This document shows positions 16,668 through 25,193 of a stretch of DNA of 64,000 nucleotides, one piece after another. Position numbers and translations under genes: made by a program. Source of the DNA: Bacteroidota bacterium (GTDB taxonomy: Bacteria; Bacteroidota; Bacteroidia; Sphingobacteriales; Sphingobacteriaceae); NCBI GenBank assembly GCA_018266915.1, contig JAFDZM010000046.1:1-64000 (forward strand), written 5' to 3'. The notes under the pieces were generated by a model. That model did not search any database. It saw nothing but the letters and a program-made list of their open reading frames with translations, and was not told where the DNA came from. How positions within the stretch are numbered: position 1 is the first letter of the stretch; each line of letters begins with the position of its first letter.

Positions 16668-17822
16668 TTCAGCCCAACTCTTGTAATAATCCGGGTCTTC
16701 AATTTTAATTGCGTCTTCTGTCAGCATCAGTGGCCTGAAAGGGTCGATCATTACTGCCAGTTCATCGGTTGACTCTTTACCTATTGAACGCTCTACTGCA
16801 CCTGGTGCCGGTCCGTGTGGGATGCCTCCTGGGTGTAAAGTGATTTGTCCTTTTACTACGCTTTTACGGCTCATAAAATCACCGTCCACGTAGTATAAAA
16901 CCTCGTCACTGTCCACATTGCTGTGATTGTACGGTGCGGGAATAGATAGCGGATGATAATCAAATTTGCGCGGTACAAACGAGCAGATCACGAAGTTGTG
17001 GCCCTCAAAAGTTTGGTGTACCGGTGGCGGTTGATGCAGCCTGCCTGTTATCGGTTCAAAATTGTGGATCGAAAATCCGTATGGATAATGATAGCCATCC
17101 CAGCCAATAAAGTCGAAAGGGTGTGTGCCGTAGATGTAAGGATAGATCAAACCCTGTTTTTTAATCAGGATCTTAAAATCGCCCTTCTCATCATGGGTTT
17201 CGATATTGGCGGGCAACTTCAGATCACGCTCGCAATAAGGGGCATGTTCCATTAACTGGCCATATTGATTCAGATAACGTTTTGGTGACCGTATCGGACT
17301 AAAGCTTTCTACAATAAACAGGCGATTATCTTCACTGTCAAACTCCATCTGATAAATAGTGCCGCGCGGAACGATCAAATAATCACCATACTCAAATGGG
17401 ATATTTCCGTAGCCTGTTTTCAGCGTACCCGAACCTACATGGATGAAGATCACTTCATCGGCCTGGCTATTCTTATAAAAATAGTCAGTCATGGATTTAC
17501 GCGGCGCTGCCAGTGAGATATGCAGATCGCTATTGACCAAAACGGGCTTGCGGCTTTTAAGGTAATCATCCTCAGGCTCAACTTTAAACCCGATGAGGCT
17601 GGTATGTTTCAGGTGCTTTTCGCGTGCTATCTTCGGCTCGACAGAATATGGCTCACCCAAAGTTTTTACGATAGTAGGCGGATAAACATGGTACACCAGT
17701 GAGTAAAGGCTCGAAAAGCCTTCGGTAGATACCAGTTCTTCGGCATATAAGGTGCCATCAGGCTTACGGAATTGCGTGTGCCGCTTTGGCGGAATTTTCC
17801 CCAATTTATGATATACAGGCAT
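16665..17822 (-). CDS. hmgA: Homogentisate 1,2-dioxygenase
   Basis: This cupin-fold Fe(II) enzyme opens the homogentisate ring to maleylacetoacetate. The 385-residue product is shorter than the 430-440 residue proteobacterial form and typical of the Bacteroidota type. The C-terminal block TLHPGGIPHGPAPGAVERS contains conserved metal-site His residues, and FDFIGWDGYHYPYGFSIHNF is another family hallmark. It is followed by hppD on the same strand. Upstream lie a word palindrome (17837-17988) and a 36-codon frame with its own promoter-like element, so its leader may be structured. Confidence 0.96.
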   Translation of the reverse strand: MPVYHKLGKIPPKRHTQFRKPDGTLYAEELVSTEGFSSLYSLVYHVYPPTIVKTLGEPYSVEPKIAREKHLKHTSLIGFKVEPEDDYLKSRKPVLVNSDLHISLAAPRKSMTDYFYKNSQADEVIFIHVGSGTLKTGYGNIPFEYGDYLIVPRGTIYQMEFDSEDNRLFIVESFSPIRSPKRYLNQYGQLMEHAPYCERDLKLPANIETHDEKGDFKILIKKQGLIYPYIYGTHPFDFIGWDGYHYPYGFSIHNFEPITGRLHQPPPVHQTFEGHNFVICSFVPRKFDYHPLSIPAPYNHSNVDSDEVLYYVDGDFMSRKSVVKGQITLHPGGIPHGPAPGAVERSIGKESTDELAVMIDPFRPLMLTEDAIKIEDPDYYKSWAE

Positions 17823-17836
17823 GGTTTATTTCTTTG

Positions 17837-17988
17837 GTTGTAATGTTGTAAAGTTGAAATGTTGTAAGGTTAAAATTGGCATTAACTTACAGCATGTCAG
17901 CTTGATATAATTAAAACGAATAGTCGGGGCTGATAGTTTAAATTTGTAAGGCTAACTTTTCAACTTTCCAACCTTACAACTCTCCAAC
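17837..17988. repeat. Word palindrome, GTTGTAAA type
   Basis: The left arm 17837-17871 reads as four 8-base words (GTTGTAAT, GTTGTAAA, GTTGAAAT, GTTGTAAG). The right arm 17954-17988 is four words of the same type inverted. The central 80 bases are AT-rich. The element lies between the small ORF at 17994 and hmgA, and the same word recurs at 41699-41733 and 48667-48762. Confidence 0.8.
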
Positions 17989-17993
17989 AGAAA

Positions 17994-18104
17994 TTAGTAC
18001 TGCGCCAGCACGATCTTAGCCAGCACGGCATCCCTGAAAGAAGAGGCATCGCTCATTGAAGTGAGCCCAAGGGAAAACAAGAAATGTTTTTGTATGCGCA
18101 GCAT
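17994..18104 (-). CDS. Small ORF of 36 codons upstream of hmgA
   Basis: An open frame from ATG to TAA encodes 36 residues: a basic amphipathic start (MLRIQKHFLFSLGLTSM) then SDASSFRDAVLAKIVLAQY. I do not recognise it. Only 7 bases upstream of the ATG is TAACTTTG (18119-18112), a perfect match to the -7 consensus TAnnTTTG. It is tightly bounded by word palindromes on both sides, yet the frame itself contains no repeat words, which suggests that it is retained. It could be a regulatory small protein or a leader peptide for hmgA-hppD. Confidence 0.4.
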   Translation of the reverse strand: MLRIQKHFLFSLGLTSMSDASSFRDAVLAKIVLAQY

Positions 18105-18149
18105 GATGATACAAAGTTAGGTTAGTTTAAATTAATATGCAAGCATAGT

Positions 18150-18250
18150 GTTGGTGAGTGGTTAAGTGGTTGATTGAGTTAAATGGTTGGTTTAATTTTA
18201 ATGAGAAGGGATTAACCATTCACTCAATCAACATAATCAACCAATCAACC
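18150..18250. repeat. Word palindrome, GGTTGATT type
   Basis: The left arm (18150-18196) has words such as GGTTAAGT, GGTTGATT and GAGTTAAA. The right arm (18211-18250) is the inverted counterpart with words GGTTGATT, GGTTGATT and GAGTGAAT. A 14-base AT-rich loop separates them. It ends just before the fumarylacetoacetase promoter. Confidence 0.8.
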
Positions 18251-18258
18251 AAAATCCT

Positions 18259-18266
18259 TAGCTTTG
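18259..18266 (+). promoter_or_regulatory. Likely -7 element for the fumarylacetoacetase gene
   Basis: TAGCTTTG fits TAnnTTTG and lies 20 bases before the ATG at 18287. It supports this start over the longer frame that reads through the upstream palindrome. A -33 TTG is not clear. Confidence 0.55.
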
Positions 18267-18286
18267 ACGCACCAATTAACCCCACT

Positions 18287-19294
18287 ATGAAATTAGTATC
18301 CTATAAAACTGAAGACCGTGAGCACCTGGGCATCTATGTTAACGGCCATATTTATAACCTTAACTCGTGCCATAAACTGCTGCCCGATAATATGAATGAT
18401 TTTTTATGGGGTGGTGATGAGTTGATGGATAGGGCTAAAAAGGTGAACGATGATATTGCCTCGGGAAAGTTGGAAGCTAAAGAGGAATTGTTTTTTGAAT
18501 TATTGGCACCCGTCCCTCATCCAACCTCATGCCGGGATGGATACGCTTTTCGCCAGCATGTGGAAGCTGCAAGACGGAATCGTAAAGTTGGGATGATACC
18601 TGAGTTTGATCAGTACCCTATTTTTTACTTTACCAACCACAACGCAATACAGGGAATAGGGGAGATAGAATGCATGCCTGATCATTTCAATAAGCTTGAT
18701 TTTGAACTGGAAGTGGCCGTTGCACTGAATAAGAAAGGTAGAAATATTAAAGCATCTGAAGCCGATAACTATATCGCGGGTTATATGATCATGAATGATA
18801 TGAGTGCCCGTACCCTGCAAATGGAGGAAATGCTGTTGAACCTCGGTCCCGCAAAAGGAAAGGATTTTTCGACGGTGATAGGTCCGTGGCTGGTTACGCC
18901 TGACGAGTTGCAGCAGTATAAAGTACCCGCAAAAGCTGGTCATACAGGCAATAATTATAAGCTGAATATGAAATGCCATGTTAACGGTAAAGAAGTATCC
19001 AACGGAAATATGGCAGATATGGACTGGACATTTGCCGAGATCATTGAGCGTTGTGCTTATGGTTGTAATGTGCTGCCTGGCGATGTGATTGGTTCCGGCA
19101 CCGTTGGGACAGGCTGTTTTCTGGAATTGAATGGCACAGGATTACTCAATGATCCCAATTATCAGACCCAATGGCTGCAACCCGGCGATCTGGTAGAGAT
19201 GGAAGTAACCGGTTTAGGCATCTTGAGCAATGTGATCAAAAAAGCCGATAGTAATTTTTCGATACTGGATTTGAAGAAAAAACAATATGCTTAG
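18287..19294 (+). CDS. Fumarylacetoacetate hydrolase family protein
   Basis: The enzyme is expected to split fumarylacetoacetate into fumarate and acetoacetate, the last step of tyrosine breakdown. The 335-residue product starts MKLVSYKTEDREHLGIYVNG and contains the metal-binding family block FELEVAVALNKKGRNIKASEADNYIAGY MIMNDMSAR in two parts and GTVGTGCFLELN near the end. An upstream in-frame start at 18158 would translate the repeat and is rejected. It is divergent from hmgA/hppD but clearly belongs to the same pathway. Other substrates of the FAH superfamily cannot be excluded, but context favours fumarylacetoacetase. Confidence 0.88.
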   Translation: MKLVSYKTEDREHLGIYVNGHIYNLNSCHKLLPDNMNDFLWGGDELMDRAKKVNDDIASGKLEAKEELFFELLAPVPHPTSCRDGYAFRQHVEAARRNRKVGMIPEFDQYPIFYFTNHNAIQGIGEIECMPDHFNKLDFELEVAVALNKKGRNIKASEADNYIAGYMIMNDMSARTLQMEEMLLNLGPAKGKDFSTVIGPWLVTPDELQQYKVPAKAGHTGNNYKLNMKCHVNGKEVSNGNMADMDWTFAEIIERCAYGCNVLPGDVIGSGTVGTGCFLELNGTGLLNDPNYQTQWLQPGDLVEMEVTGLGILSNVIKKADSNFSILDLKKKQYA

Positions 19295-19330
19295 TTCAAC
19301 GGGTAGAGACTACAGTGTTGCTGAAAGGGT

Positions 19331-19819
19331 TTATTGTTTTATATAATAGGCCGCCTCGGTGTCCCGTATTACGTTTCCTGAGCCGTCCGTTGTCGAATCA
19401 TCATAGAATAACTCCAATCTGCCGTCGGCAAGCATTTTGACAGTCCCTTGATTGCTGAATGCAGGAAAAGTTATAGCGCCTCCCGGTGAGCTTTCTGTAT
19501 GAGAAGGGTAATTTGTGGTTAGTTTATTGTTGGAAAGTGTATAGGTAAAATTAATGCTTCCTGAATCGCCAGAAGAAATACCTGTGCCATCATCATTAAA
19601 TTGTATATAATAATTGGGGTCAATAGTTGTTGATGAAAGTTGATTTACTATGCGACTTAAAACTCCGTTCTTATATTCCAGAACGGTATCCTGCATATAA
19701 TACCATTTGCCAGAGATTTTAGTTTGCTGATTTGTGTTATTGTTGTTTGACGGATTGTCTTTTTTACAGGAATATAAAAGAGCAATTACTGAAACGAAAA
19801 CGAGGAGATATTTTTTCAT
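19331..19819 (-). CDS. Lipoprotein of unknown function, lipocalin-like
   Basis: The 162-residue product has a lipoprotein signal peptide ending LLYSC with the lipidated Cys at 18, followed by KKDNPSNNNNTNQQ, a typical Asn/Lys-rich linker. The rest alternates short polar strands (ISGKWYYMQDTVLEYKNG, YYIQFNDDGTGISSGD, RLELFYDDSTTDGSG), consistent with the lipocalin-like DUFs of Bacteroidota lipoproteins. The two Lys after Cys do not match the known surface-export signal, so its final membrane side is open. It is convergent with the fumarylacetoacetase gene. Confidence 0.75.
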   Translation of the reverse strand: MKKYLLVFVSVIALLYSCKKDNPSNNNNTNQQTKISGKWYYMQDTVLEYKNGVLSRIVNQLSSTTIDPNYYIQFNDDGTGISSGDSGSINFTYTLSNNKLTTNYPSHTESSPGGAITFPAFSNQGTVKMLADGRLELFYDDSTTDGSGNVIRDTEAAYYIKQ

Positions 19820-19923
19820 TTGTGAAAGGTTTAGAAAATTTTGGTCGTAAAAATACGAAAGAATTTATAACAACGGTATCACTATTATAAGTTCTTCTTT
19901 AGTGAAAGTTGAATACCGATATT

Positions 19924-20964
19924 TTATACCGAAGGTTCCTGCTGGCTAAGGCAGTGGAAACTACCCAGTCCCCAAATTATATCTGTTGAATCTATACCTA
20001 TAACCTTACGATCAGGGAAACATTGCGTCAGAATATCCAATGCCCTGTCATCATTTTTACAACGGTAAGTAGGTACTACCACAGCCGCATTGCTGATATA
20101 AAAATTAGCATAGGACGCTGGCAAACGCTGACCGTCGTAATAAACCGGGTCAGGCATGGGCAGCTCTACTATATTCAATTGCTTGCCATTCAGCAGGCGC
20201 ATGGTTTTAAGCGTTTCCAGGTTTTCTTGGAGGATGTGATAGTTCTCGTCATTTTTGTTTTCTTCAGCAACTGTCACCACGGTATCTTCATTAGTAAAGC
20301 GGGTAATATCGTCGATATGACCGTCAGTATCGTCACCAATAATACCGTCGCCTAGCCAAAGCACCTGCTCTACACCATAGTAGTTTTGCAGGTACGATTC
20401 TATTTGCTGTTGATTCAATTGCGGATTACGATTCTCATTCAACAGACAAGCAGTAGTTGTCAAAACAGTTCCTTTACCATTAAAATCTACCGAGCCGCCT
20501 TCCATCACAATGCCCGGATGATAAACCGGCAGGTTAAAACGATTGGCAATTTTAGTTGGGATCACATCGTCCAGATCATACGGAGGATATTTATCACCCC
20601 AGGCATTATAACCCCAGTCGACAATTACTTTTTGCTTAGTATCTGAATTGATCAAAAACGCTGGCCCGTGATCACGGCACCAGGCATCATTGGTCGGGAA
20701 TTCGAAGAACTCAATCTTTTTCAGATCAACGCCAACAGTCATCAGTTGCTCCTTTGCAAAGGCAGCCATTTGCTCATTCACCACATTAATGCGGACTAAC
20801 TCACCTTCAGACACTGCTTTAATAAATTCAGCATAAGGGCGATAAATGGTCGCGATCTTGCCCGGCCATGAGGCTTCTTTATGCGGCCAGCTAAGCCATG
20901 TAGCAGTGTGTTTAGCCCATTCGGCAGGGAAGTGGAAGCCTTTGAGTGATGATGATTGATCCAT
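19924..20964 (-). CDS. aguA: Agmatine deiminase
   Basis: The enzyme converts agmatine to N-carbamoylputrescine and ammonia. The 346-residue product has the deiminase fold signatures: FPTNDAWCRDHGP, EGGSVDFNGKG (155-165), the catalytic His216 in DDTDGHIDD and the nucleophile Cys338 in WGLGSFHCLSQQ. Length is normal. It is the second gene after aguB on the same strand; the two are split by a perfect 27-bp inverted repeat (20989-21123). The pair supplies putrescine from arginine through agmatine. Confidence 0.96.
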   Translation of the reverse strand: MDQSSSLKGFHFPAEWAKHTATWLSWPHKEASWPGKIATIYRPYAEFIKAVSEGELVRINVVNEQMAAFAKEQLMTVGVDLKKIEFFEFPTNDAWCRDHGPAFLINSDTKQKVIVDWGYNAWGDKYPPYDLDDVIPTKIANRFNLPVYHPGIVMEGGSVDFNGKGTVLTTTACLLNENRNPQLNQQQIESYLQNYYGVEQVLWLGDGIIGDDTDGHIDDITRFTNEDTVVTVAEENKNDENYHILQENLETLKTMRLLNGKQLNIVELPMPDPVYYDGQRLPASYANFYISNAAVVVPTYRCKNDDRALDILTQCFPDRKVIGIDSTDIIWGLGSFHCLSQQEPSV

Positions 20965-20988
20965 AGTGTACTATAAATATCTTCAAAC

Positions 20989-21123
20989 CGTCATTGCGAG
21001 GAACGAAGCAATCTCCGAACTATACAGATCAGGGAAGATGAATTTTTTAGGGAACGTCCAGTTTAAAAAATCATGCTCCGTTGAATGTCCTAAGTAGAGA
21101 TTGCTTCGTTCCTCGCAATGACG
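20989..21123. repeat. MITE-like perfect inverted repeat between aguB and aguA
   Basis: The 27-base arms (20989-21015 and 21097-21123) are perfectly complementary; the core word is CGTCATTGCGAGGAACGAAG. The 81-base centre has no frame. A disrupted copy of this repeat is at about 3162-3215. The element sits between two genes of one likely operon, so the mRNA would carry a long hairpin there. Confidence 0.9.
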
Positions 21124-21135
21124 CTTTATTAACTA

Positions 21136-22005
21136 TTATTCTTCGTCAATTAAACGTTTGGTAATCGGTTGATAAGAGTCAATGCGACGATCACGTAAAA
21201 ACGGCCAGTGAGTACGGTAATGATCAGTTTTAGCCAAATCAAGTTCCTGAACAACTACTTCCTCCTCAGTATGTGAAGTTTGATAGATCACACTGCCAAA
21301 CGGATTGGCAAAAAATGAACCGCCCCAAAATTTCAATTCTTCTTCCTGGCCTACACGGTTCACACTTACCACGTGAACACCATTGGCAACCGCATGTGAA
21401 CGCTGGATTGTTTGCCATGCGTTGTATTGCTCAGTGTTAGTGGCATCATCCTGACTAGTAGCCCAACCGATAGCGGTAGGGTAGAATAATATCTCGGCAC
21501 CCATCAGTGAAGTGATGCGGGCAGCTTCAGGATACCATTGATCCCAGCAGATCAGCACCCCGATGGTAGCATATTTTGTTTTGAATACTTTATAACCCAG
21601 GTCGCCAGGGGTAAAGTAAAATTTTTCATAAAAGCCCGGATCGTCCGGAATGTGCATTTTGCGATATTTGCCAAGGTATTGCCCATCGGCATCCAATACA
21701 GCTGTGGTATTATGATAAAGGCCATGCGTACGTTTCTCGAACAATGAAGCAACGATCACCACGTTCAGCTCTTTGGCTACTTTCGATAGCTCATCAGTTG
21801 ACGGGCCGGGAATAGCTTCGGCAAGTTTAAAATTATCGTAATTCTCTAAATCGCAGAAGTATAGCGAGGTAAACAATTCCTGCAGGCAAACTATCTGTGC
21901 ACCCTTAGTCGCAGCTTCGCGCACTTTAACGATCGCTTTTTGCAAATTTTGCTGTTTATCAGCCGTGCACGACATCTGCACCAAACCAACCTTTACTTTA
22001 GCCAT
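21136..22005 (-). CDS. aguB: N-carbamoylputrescine amidase
   Basis: This nitrilase-superfamily enzyme hydrolyses N-carbamoylputrescine to putrescine, CO2 and ammonia. The 289-residue product shows the catalytic triad in normal context: Glu43 (QELFTSLYFC), Lys116 (GKYRKMHIPDD) and Cys153 (GVLICWDQWYPEA). The length and the strong LVQMSC opening fit AguB. It precedes aguA on the same strand. The gap of about 170 bases holds the perfect inverted repeat. Confidence 0.96.
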   Translation of the reverse strand: MAKVKVGLVQMSCTADKQQNLQKAIVKVREAATKGAQIVCLQELFTSLYFCDLENYDNFKLAEAIPGPSTDELSKVAKELNVVIVASLFEKRTHGLYHNTTAVLDADGQYLGKYRKMHIPDDPGFYEKFYFTPGDLGYKVFKTKYATIGVLICWDQWYPEAARITSLMGAEILFYPTAIGWATSQDDATNTEQYNAWQTIQRSHAVANGVHVVSVNRVGQEEELKFWGGSFFANPFGSVIYQTSHTEEEVVVQELDLAKTDHYRTHWPFLRDRRIDSYQPITKRLIDEE

Positions 22006-22037
22006 AGCCTTTAAATTTTGCGCAAATTTAGATATTT

Positions 22038-22163
22038 GATTACACTGATTTGAGGGGATTACACAGATATTCTATATTTCATAAAAATTTAACAATCTGT
22101 AGACGAAGTAAAGCGTTGTAATTCAAATTGGTGAAATCATCGTTACATAATCTGTGTAATCCG
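22038..22163. repeat. Word palindrome, GATTACACAG type
   Basis: Left-arm words GATTACACTGATT and GATTACACAGAT (22038-22072) return inverted at 22131-22163 (read GGATTACACAGATT on the minus strand). The spacer is AT-rich. It separates aguB from the divergent membrane-protein gene and overlaps the likely promoter zone of both. Confidence 0.7.
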
Positions 22164-22172
22164 TAAAAATAT

Positions 22173-22180
22173 TACTTTTG
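22173..22180 (+). promoter_or_regulatory. Likely -7 element for the YbhN-like gene
   Basis: TACTTTTG fits TAnnTTTG and ends 6 bases before the ATG at 22187, implying a leaderless or near-leaderless mRNA. Confidence 0.5.
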
Positions 22181-22186
22181 CAGCCG

Positions 22187-23134
22187 ATGACAACATTTGA
22201 AGACGCCGTAGAGGATAACCCCAATCCCCGAACCTGGAAACACAAAGTTTGGAACGTAACCAAGTTGCTGTTGAAGCTGGCGGTTACTTCGGTGCTGTTA
22301 TGGTATGTATTTAGCAAGCAACCAATAGGCGAAATCAAAGACCGTCTATTACACGCCAATTATTGGTGGATGCTGGTGGCAATACTGATGTATGCCTGTT
22401 CTATGGTTGCTTCTGCATGGCGCTTGCTTAGCTTCTTTAAATCAATTGATTTACGTGTCGATCCAAAGTTCAATCTAAGACTCTATTCGCTTGGTATATT
22501 TTACAATTTGCTTTTGCCGGGTGGTATAGGCGGCGACGGCTATAAAATTTACCTGTTGCATAAACGATATAATTTGCCTGCAAAAAGAGTATTCTGGGCT
22601 ATTGCTTTTGACCGTCTGAGCGGGCTTTGGGCTATTGGTTTGATTGTAGTAGCTCTTACCATATTTATTCCACAGATTCAGGAGCAAATACATATCGCTA
22701 TTCCGATGGCGATATTTCTTGTTGGTTCTGCTATCTACTATGCGGTAGTAAAAATATTCTTTAAAGATTTTACCCGGCACTTTTTTAAAGGGCATGCTAA
22801 AGCCGTGATTGTACAATCTTTCCAGATATTAGCGATACTTTGCTTCTTAATGGGGCAGGATTTTCATGGCAAATATGCACCTTATCTGCTGTCATTCCTT
22901 ATCTCAGCCTTAGCAGCAGTAGTACCTATTACCTTTGGTGGTGCAGGTGCGCGTGAAGCGATCTTCGCTCGTCTTTCACCAATATTTAATATGAATACTG
23001 GTTTGGCGGTGTTCCTCAGTGTGTCGTTCTATTTGGTATCTTTGATTGTAGCGTTGTCCGGGCTCTATTATGTGATCCGCCCGAGCAGACTGGAAGAAGG
23101 CCTGCCTGCTGTGGCTACTAAAGAAGTTGATTGA
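22187..23134 (+). CDS. Lysylphosphatidylglycerol synthase-like / YbhN-family membrane protein
   Basis: The 315-residue product is an integral membrane protein with about eight hydrophobic helices and matches the LPG_synthase_TM (UPF0104) domain: LLLPGGIGGDGYKIYLLHKRY, WAIAFDRLSGLWAIG, and VPITFGGAGAREAIFA. It lacks the cytoplasmic aminoacyl-transfer domain of MprF, so only a lipid-flipping or unknown transport role can be inferred. A TTG three codons upstream lies inside the -7 element and is rejected; ATG at 22187 is used. It is divergent from aguB. Confidence 0.88.
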   Translation: MTTFEDAVEDNPNPRTWKHKVWNVTKLLLKLAVTSVLLWYVFSKQPIGEIKDRLLHANYWWMLVAILMYACSMVASAWRLLSFFKSIDLRVDPKFNLRLYSLGIFYNLLLPGGIGGDGYKIYLLHKRYNLPAKRVFWAIAFDRLSGLWAIGLIVVALTIFIPQIQEQIHIAIPMAIFLVGSAIYYAVVKIFFKDFTRHFFKGHAKAVIVQSFQILAILCFLMGQDFHGKYAPYLLSFLISALAAVVPITFGGAGAREAIFARLSPIFNMNTGLAVFLSVSFYLVSLIVALSGLYYVIRPSRLEEGLPAVATKEVD

Positions 23135-23332
23135 GTTGGATTAGGTTGATTAAGTTTAATCGTTAAACAGACCACTCACTTAATAACCAAATCAACTACT
23201 TAACTAAGATGCTTGTTCGCTTTGTTTCATCCTGTACCAGCTTAGAAAACGAACGAACACTTAATCCAGTTTGCAGTTCTTAGTTCCCAGTTTGCAACTA
23301 CTTAACCTGATCAACTTAATCCAACTCAATCA
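23127..23332. repeat. Nested word palindrome, TTGATTGAG type
   Basis: The outer arms 23127-23160 and 23304-23332 are near-identical inverted copies with words TTGATTGAG, TTGGATTAG and GTTGATTAAG. The left arm contains the stop codon of the preceding gene. Inside lies a second pair built on TGTTCGCTT and AACGAACGAACA (about 23211-23260), plus CAGTTTGCAGTTC-like words. It spans most of the 259-base gap before the hydroxylase gene. Confidence 0.75.
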
Positions 23333-23393
23333 GCCAACAAATAAGCAACCAAATTCCTACTTTTACGTTCTCTTAATAAACCTACAGAACGTA

Positions 23394-25172
23394 ATGAGCG
23401 ATTTTAATGATTTTAACAATCCGCAGGTTGCTGCGTTGCCGCGCCATTTAAAGCAATTTATCGTACCGCAGCACTACGACCATTATACCCCGATTGACCA
23501 TGCGGTATGGCGTTATGTAATGCGCCAGAATTATGGCTACCTGAAAGACGTCGCTTATTATCCTTACATCCCCGGATTACTAAAGGCTGGTTTGACTATT
23601 GAGAAGATACCCAATCTACAGGAAATGAATGATGCCCTGGGCAAGATCGGCTGGGGTGCAGTTACGGTTGATGGGTTTATTCCGCCAGCTGCATTTATGG
23701 AATACCAGGCTTATAAGGTTTTGGTTATTGCTGCGGATATCCGCCAGTTAAAACATATTGAATATACCCCCGCACCGGATATTATCCATGAATCAGCCGG
23801 GCATGCACCTATTATTGCTGATAAAGATTACCACGAATATCTAAGCTATTTTGGCTCGATAGGAGCTAAAGCCATGTTTTCGGCCCAGGACTTTCAGTTG
23901 TATGAAGCTATCAGGTCGTTGTCGATTTTGAAGGAGATGCCTGATGCCGATCCTGTGGATATAAAAAAAGCGGAAGAGTTGGTTGCTTACCGGCAGGATA
24001 ATATGGGCAACCCTTCAGAAATGGCGCTATTAAGTCGCTTACACTGGTGGACAGTGGAGTATGGCCTGATCGGTACTTTAAAAGATCCAAAAATATATGG
24101 TGCGGGACTGCTTTCATCGATAGGTGAAAGTGTTACCTGCATGAAAAAGGATATAAAAAAACTGCCTTATACCATTGATGCGGTGAATTACCCTTATGAT
24201 ATCACCAAACCACAACCACAGCTATTTGTAACACCAACATTCCAGAACCTGATCGATGTGCTGGAGGAATTTGCCAATACCATGTCGTTCCGTGTTGGAG
24301 GTAATTATGGATTACAAAAGGCAGTGGAGAGCAAAAACACTTGTACGGTAGTTTATAGCTCTGGCTTGCAAGTGTCGGGGACGGTTACTGATTTCAGAAA
24401 AAGTGATGATGAACAACCATCTTTTATCAAAATGTCTGATCCCACTATATTATCTCACAATAATAAACTGTTGAATGGCCACGGAAAAGATTATCATAAA
24501 GATGGGTTCAGTTCACCGGTTGGGCGATTGCAAGGGATTGACATTCCATTGGAAGACATGGCTCCGGATGCATTAAAACTGCTGGGAGTTGAAGCCGGTA
24601 AGCATACGCGATTAAATTTTGCCAGTGGGATTACAGTGGAGGGGACAGTAAAAAATGTTCTTACTGTTGAAGGAAAAAATTTGATCATCACTTTTACAGA
24701 TTGCACGGTGAGAGATGAAAATGACGAAACATTATTTGATCCATCATGGGGAGTATATGATATGGCAGTTGCCGAGAAAATTACTTCTGTATTTTGTGGC
24801 GCTGCGGATAAGGATGCGTATGAAGATATTGTATACAAATCAAGCACGAAGACTCACCATGCAGAATATGACGCCCGGACACAGGAGTTGCATCAACTTT
24901 ACCAACAGGTGCGCAATCGCAGGCATAAGGGTGGCGATTTTGGTTTCTTAGGAAATGTATGGATGCGCCTGCAAAAAAATCACCACGACGATTGGCTTTG
25001 TGCCTTAGAGATACTCGAAATCCTGGAGCATGAAGAAGTTGAACATGAGGCGGCTACTGAAATAAAAGCTTTTCTGGAAGACAAAGCCAAAAAAGAACCA
25101 AAGCTTAAAAAGCTCATCAATGATGGTCTTTATCTTATTAAACACCCTGTGGAGCAAAAACTGGTGGTTTGA
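23394..25172 (+). CDS. Aromatic amino acid hydroxylase (phenylalanine 4-monooxygenase)
   Basis: The enzyme hydroxylates phenylalanine to tyrosine with tetrahydropterin and Fe(II), supplying the homogentisate pathway encoded upstream. The 592-residue product holds the catalytic domain in the first 330 residues: PAPDIIHESAGHAP with Fe ligands His132 and His137, and WWTVEYGLIG with Glu222. It then carries a long C-terminal extension of about 250 residues with charged helices, not present in the 260-300 residue proteobacterial PhhA but usual in Bacteroidota. A TTG at 23271 would translate repeat DNA, so ATG at 23394 is chosen. The extension has no regulatory ACT domain that I can see. Confidence 0.93.
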   Translation: MSDFNDFNNPQVAALPRHLKQFIVPQHYDHYTPIDHAVWRYVMRQNYGYLKDVAYYPYIPGLLKAGLTIEKIPNLQEMNDALGKIGWGAVTVDGFIPPAAFMEYQAYKVLVIAADIRQLKHIEYTPAPDIIHESAGHAPIIADKDYHEYLSYFGSIGAKAMFSAQDFQLYEAIRSLSILKEMPDADPVDIKKAEELVAYRQDNMGNPSEMALLSRLHWWTVEYGLIGTLKDPKIYGAGLLSSIGESVTCMKKDIKKLPYTIDAVNYPYDITKPQPQLFVTPTFQNLIDVLEEFANTMSFRVGGNYGLQKAVESKNTCTVVYSSGLQVSGTVTDFRKSDDEQPSFIKMSDPTILSHNNKLLNGHGKDYHKDGFSSPVGRLQGIDIPLEDMAPDALKLLGVEAGKHTRLNFASGITVEGTVKNVLTVEGKNLIITFTDCTVRDENDETLFDPSWGVYDMAVAEKITSVFCGAADKDAYEDIVYKSSTKTHHAEYDARTQELHQLYQQVRNRRHKGGDFGFLGNVWMRLQKNHHDDWLCALEILEILEHEEVEHEAATEIKAFLEDKAKKEPKLKKLINDGLYLIKHPVEQKLVV

Positions 25173-25193
25173 TAAAATTAATATCTTCGCTTT

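Noticed and set aside
18158..18286. N-terminal extension of the fumarylacetoacetase frame
   Set aside because: It translates a word palindrome, and a -7 element lies between it and the ATG at 18287.
20989..21123. Complete insertion sequence
   Set aside because: The element is 135 bases with no transposase frame, so at most a non-autonomous element.
23271..23393. TTG-initiated extension of the phenylalanine hydroxylase
   Set aside because: It encodes repeat DNA (Leu/Asn-rich low complexity); ATG at 23394 gives the normal N-terminus.
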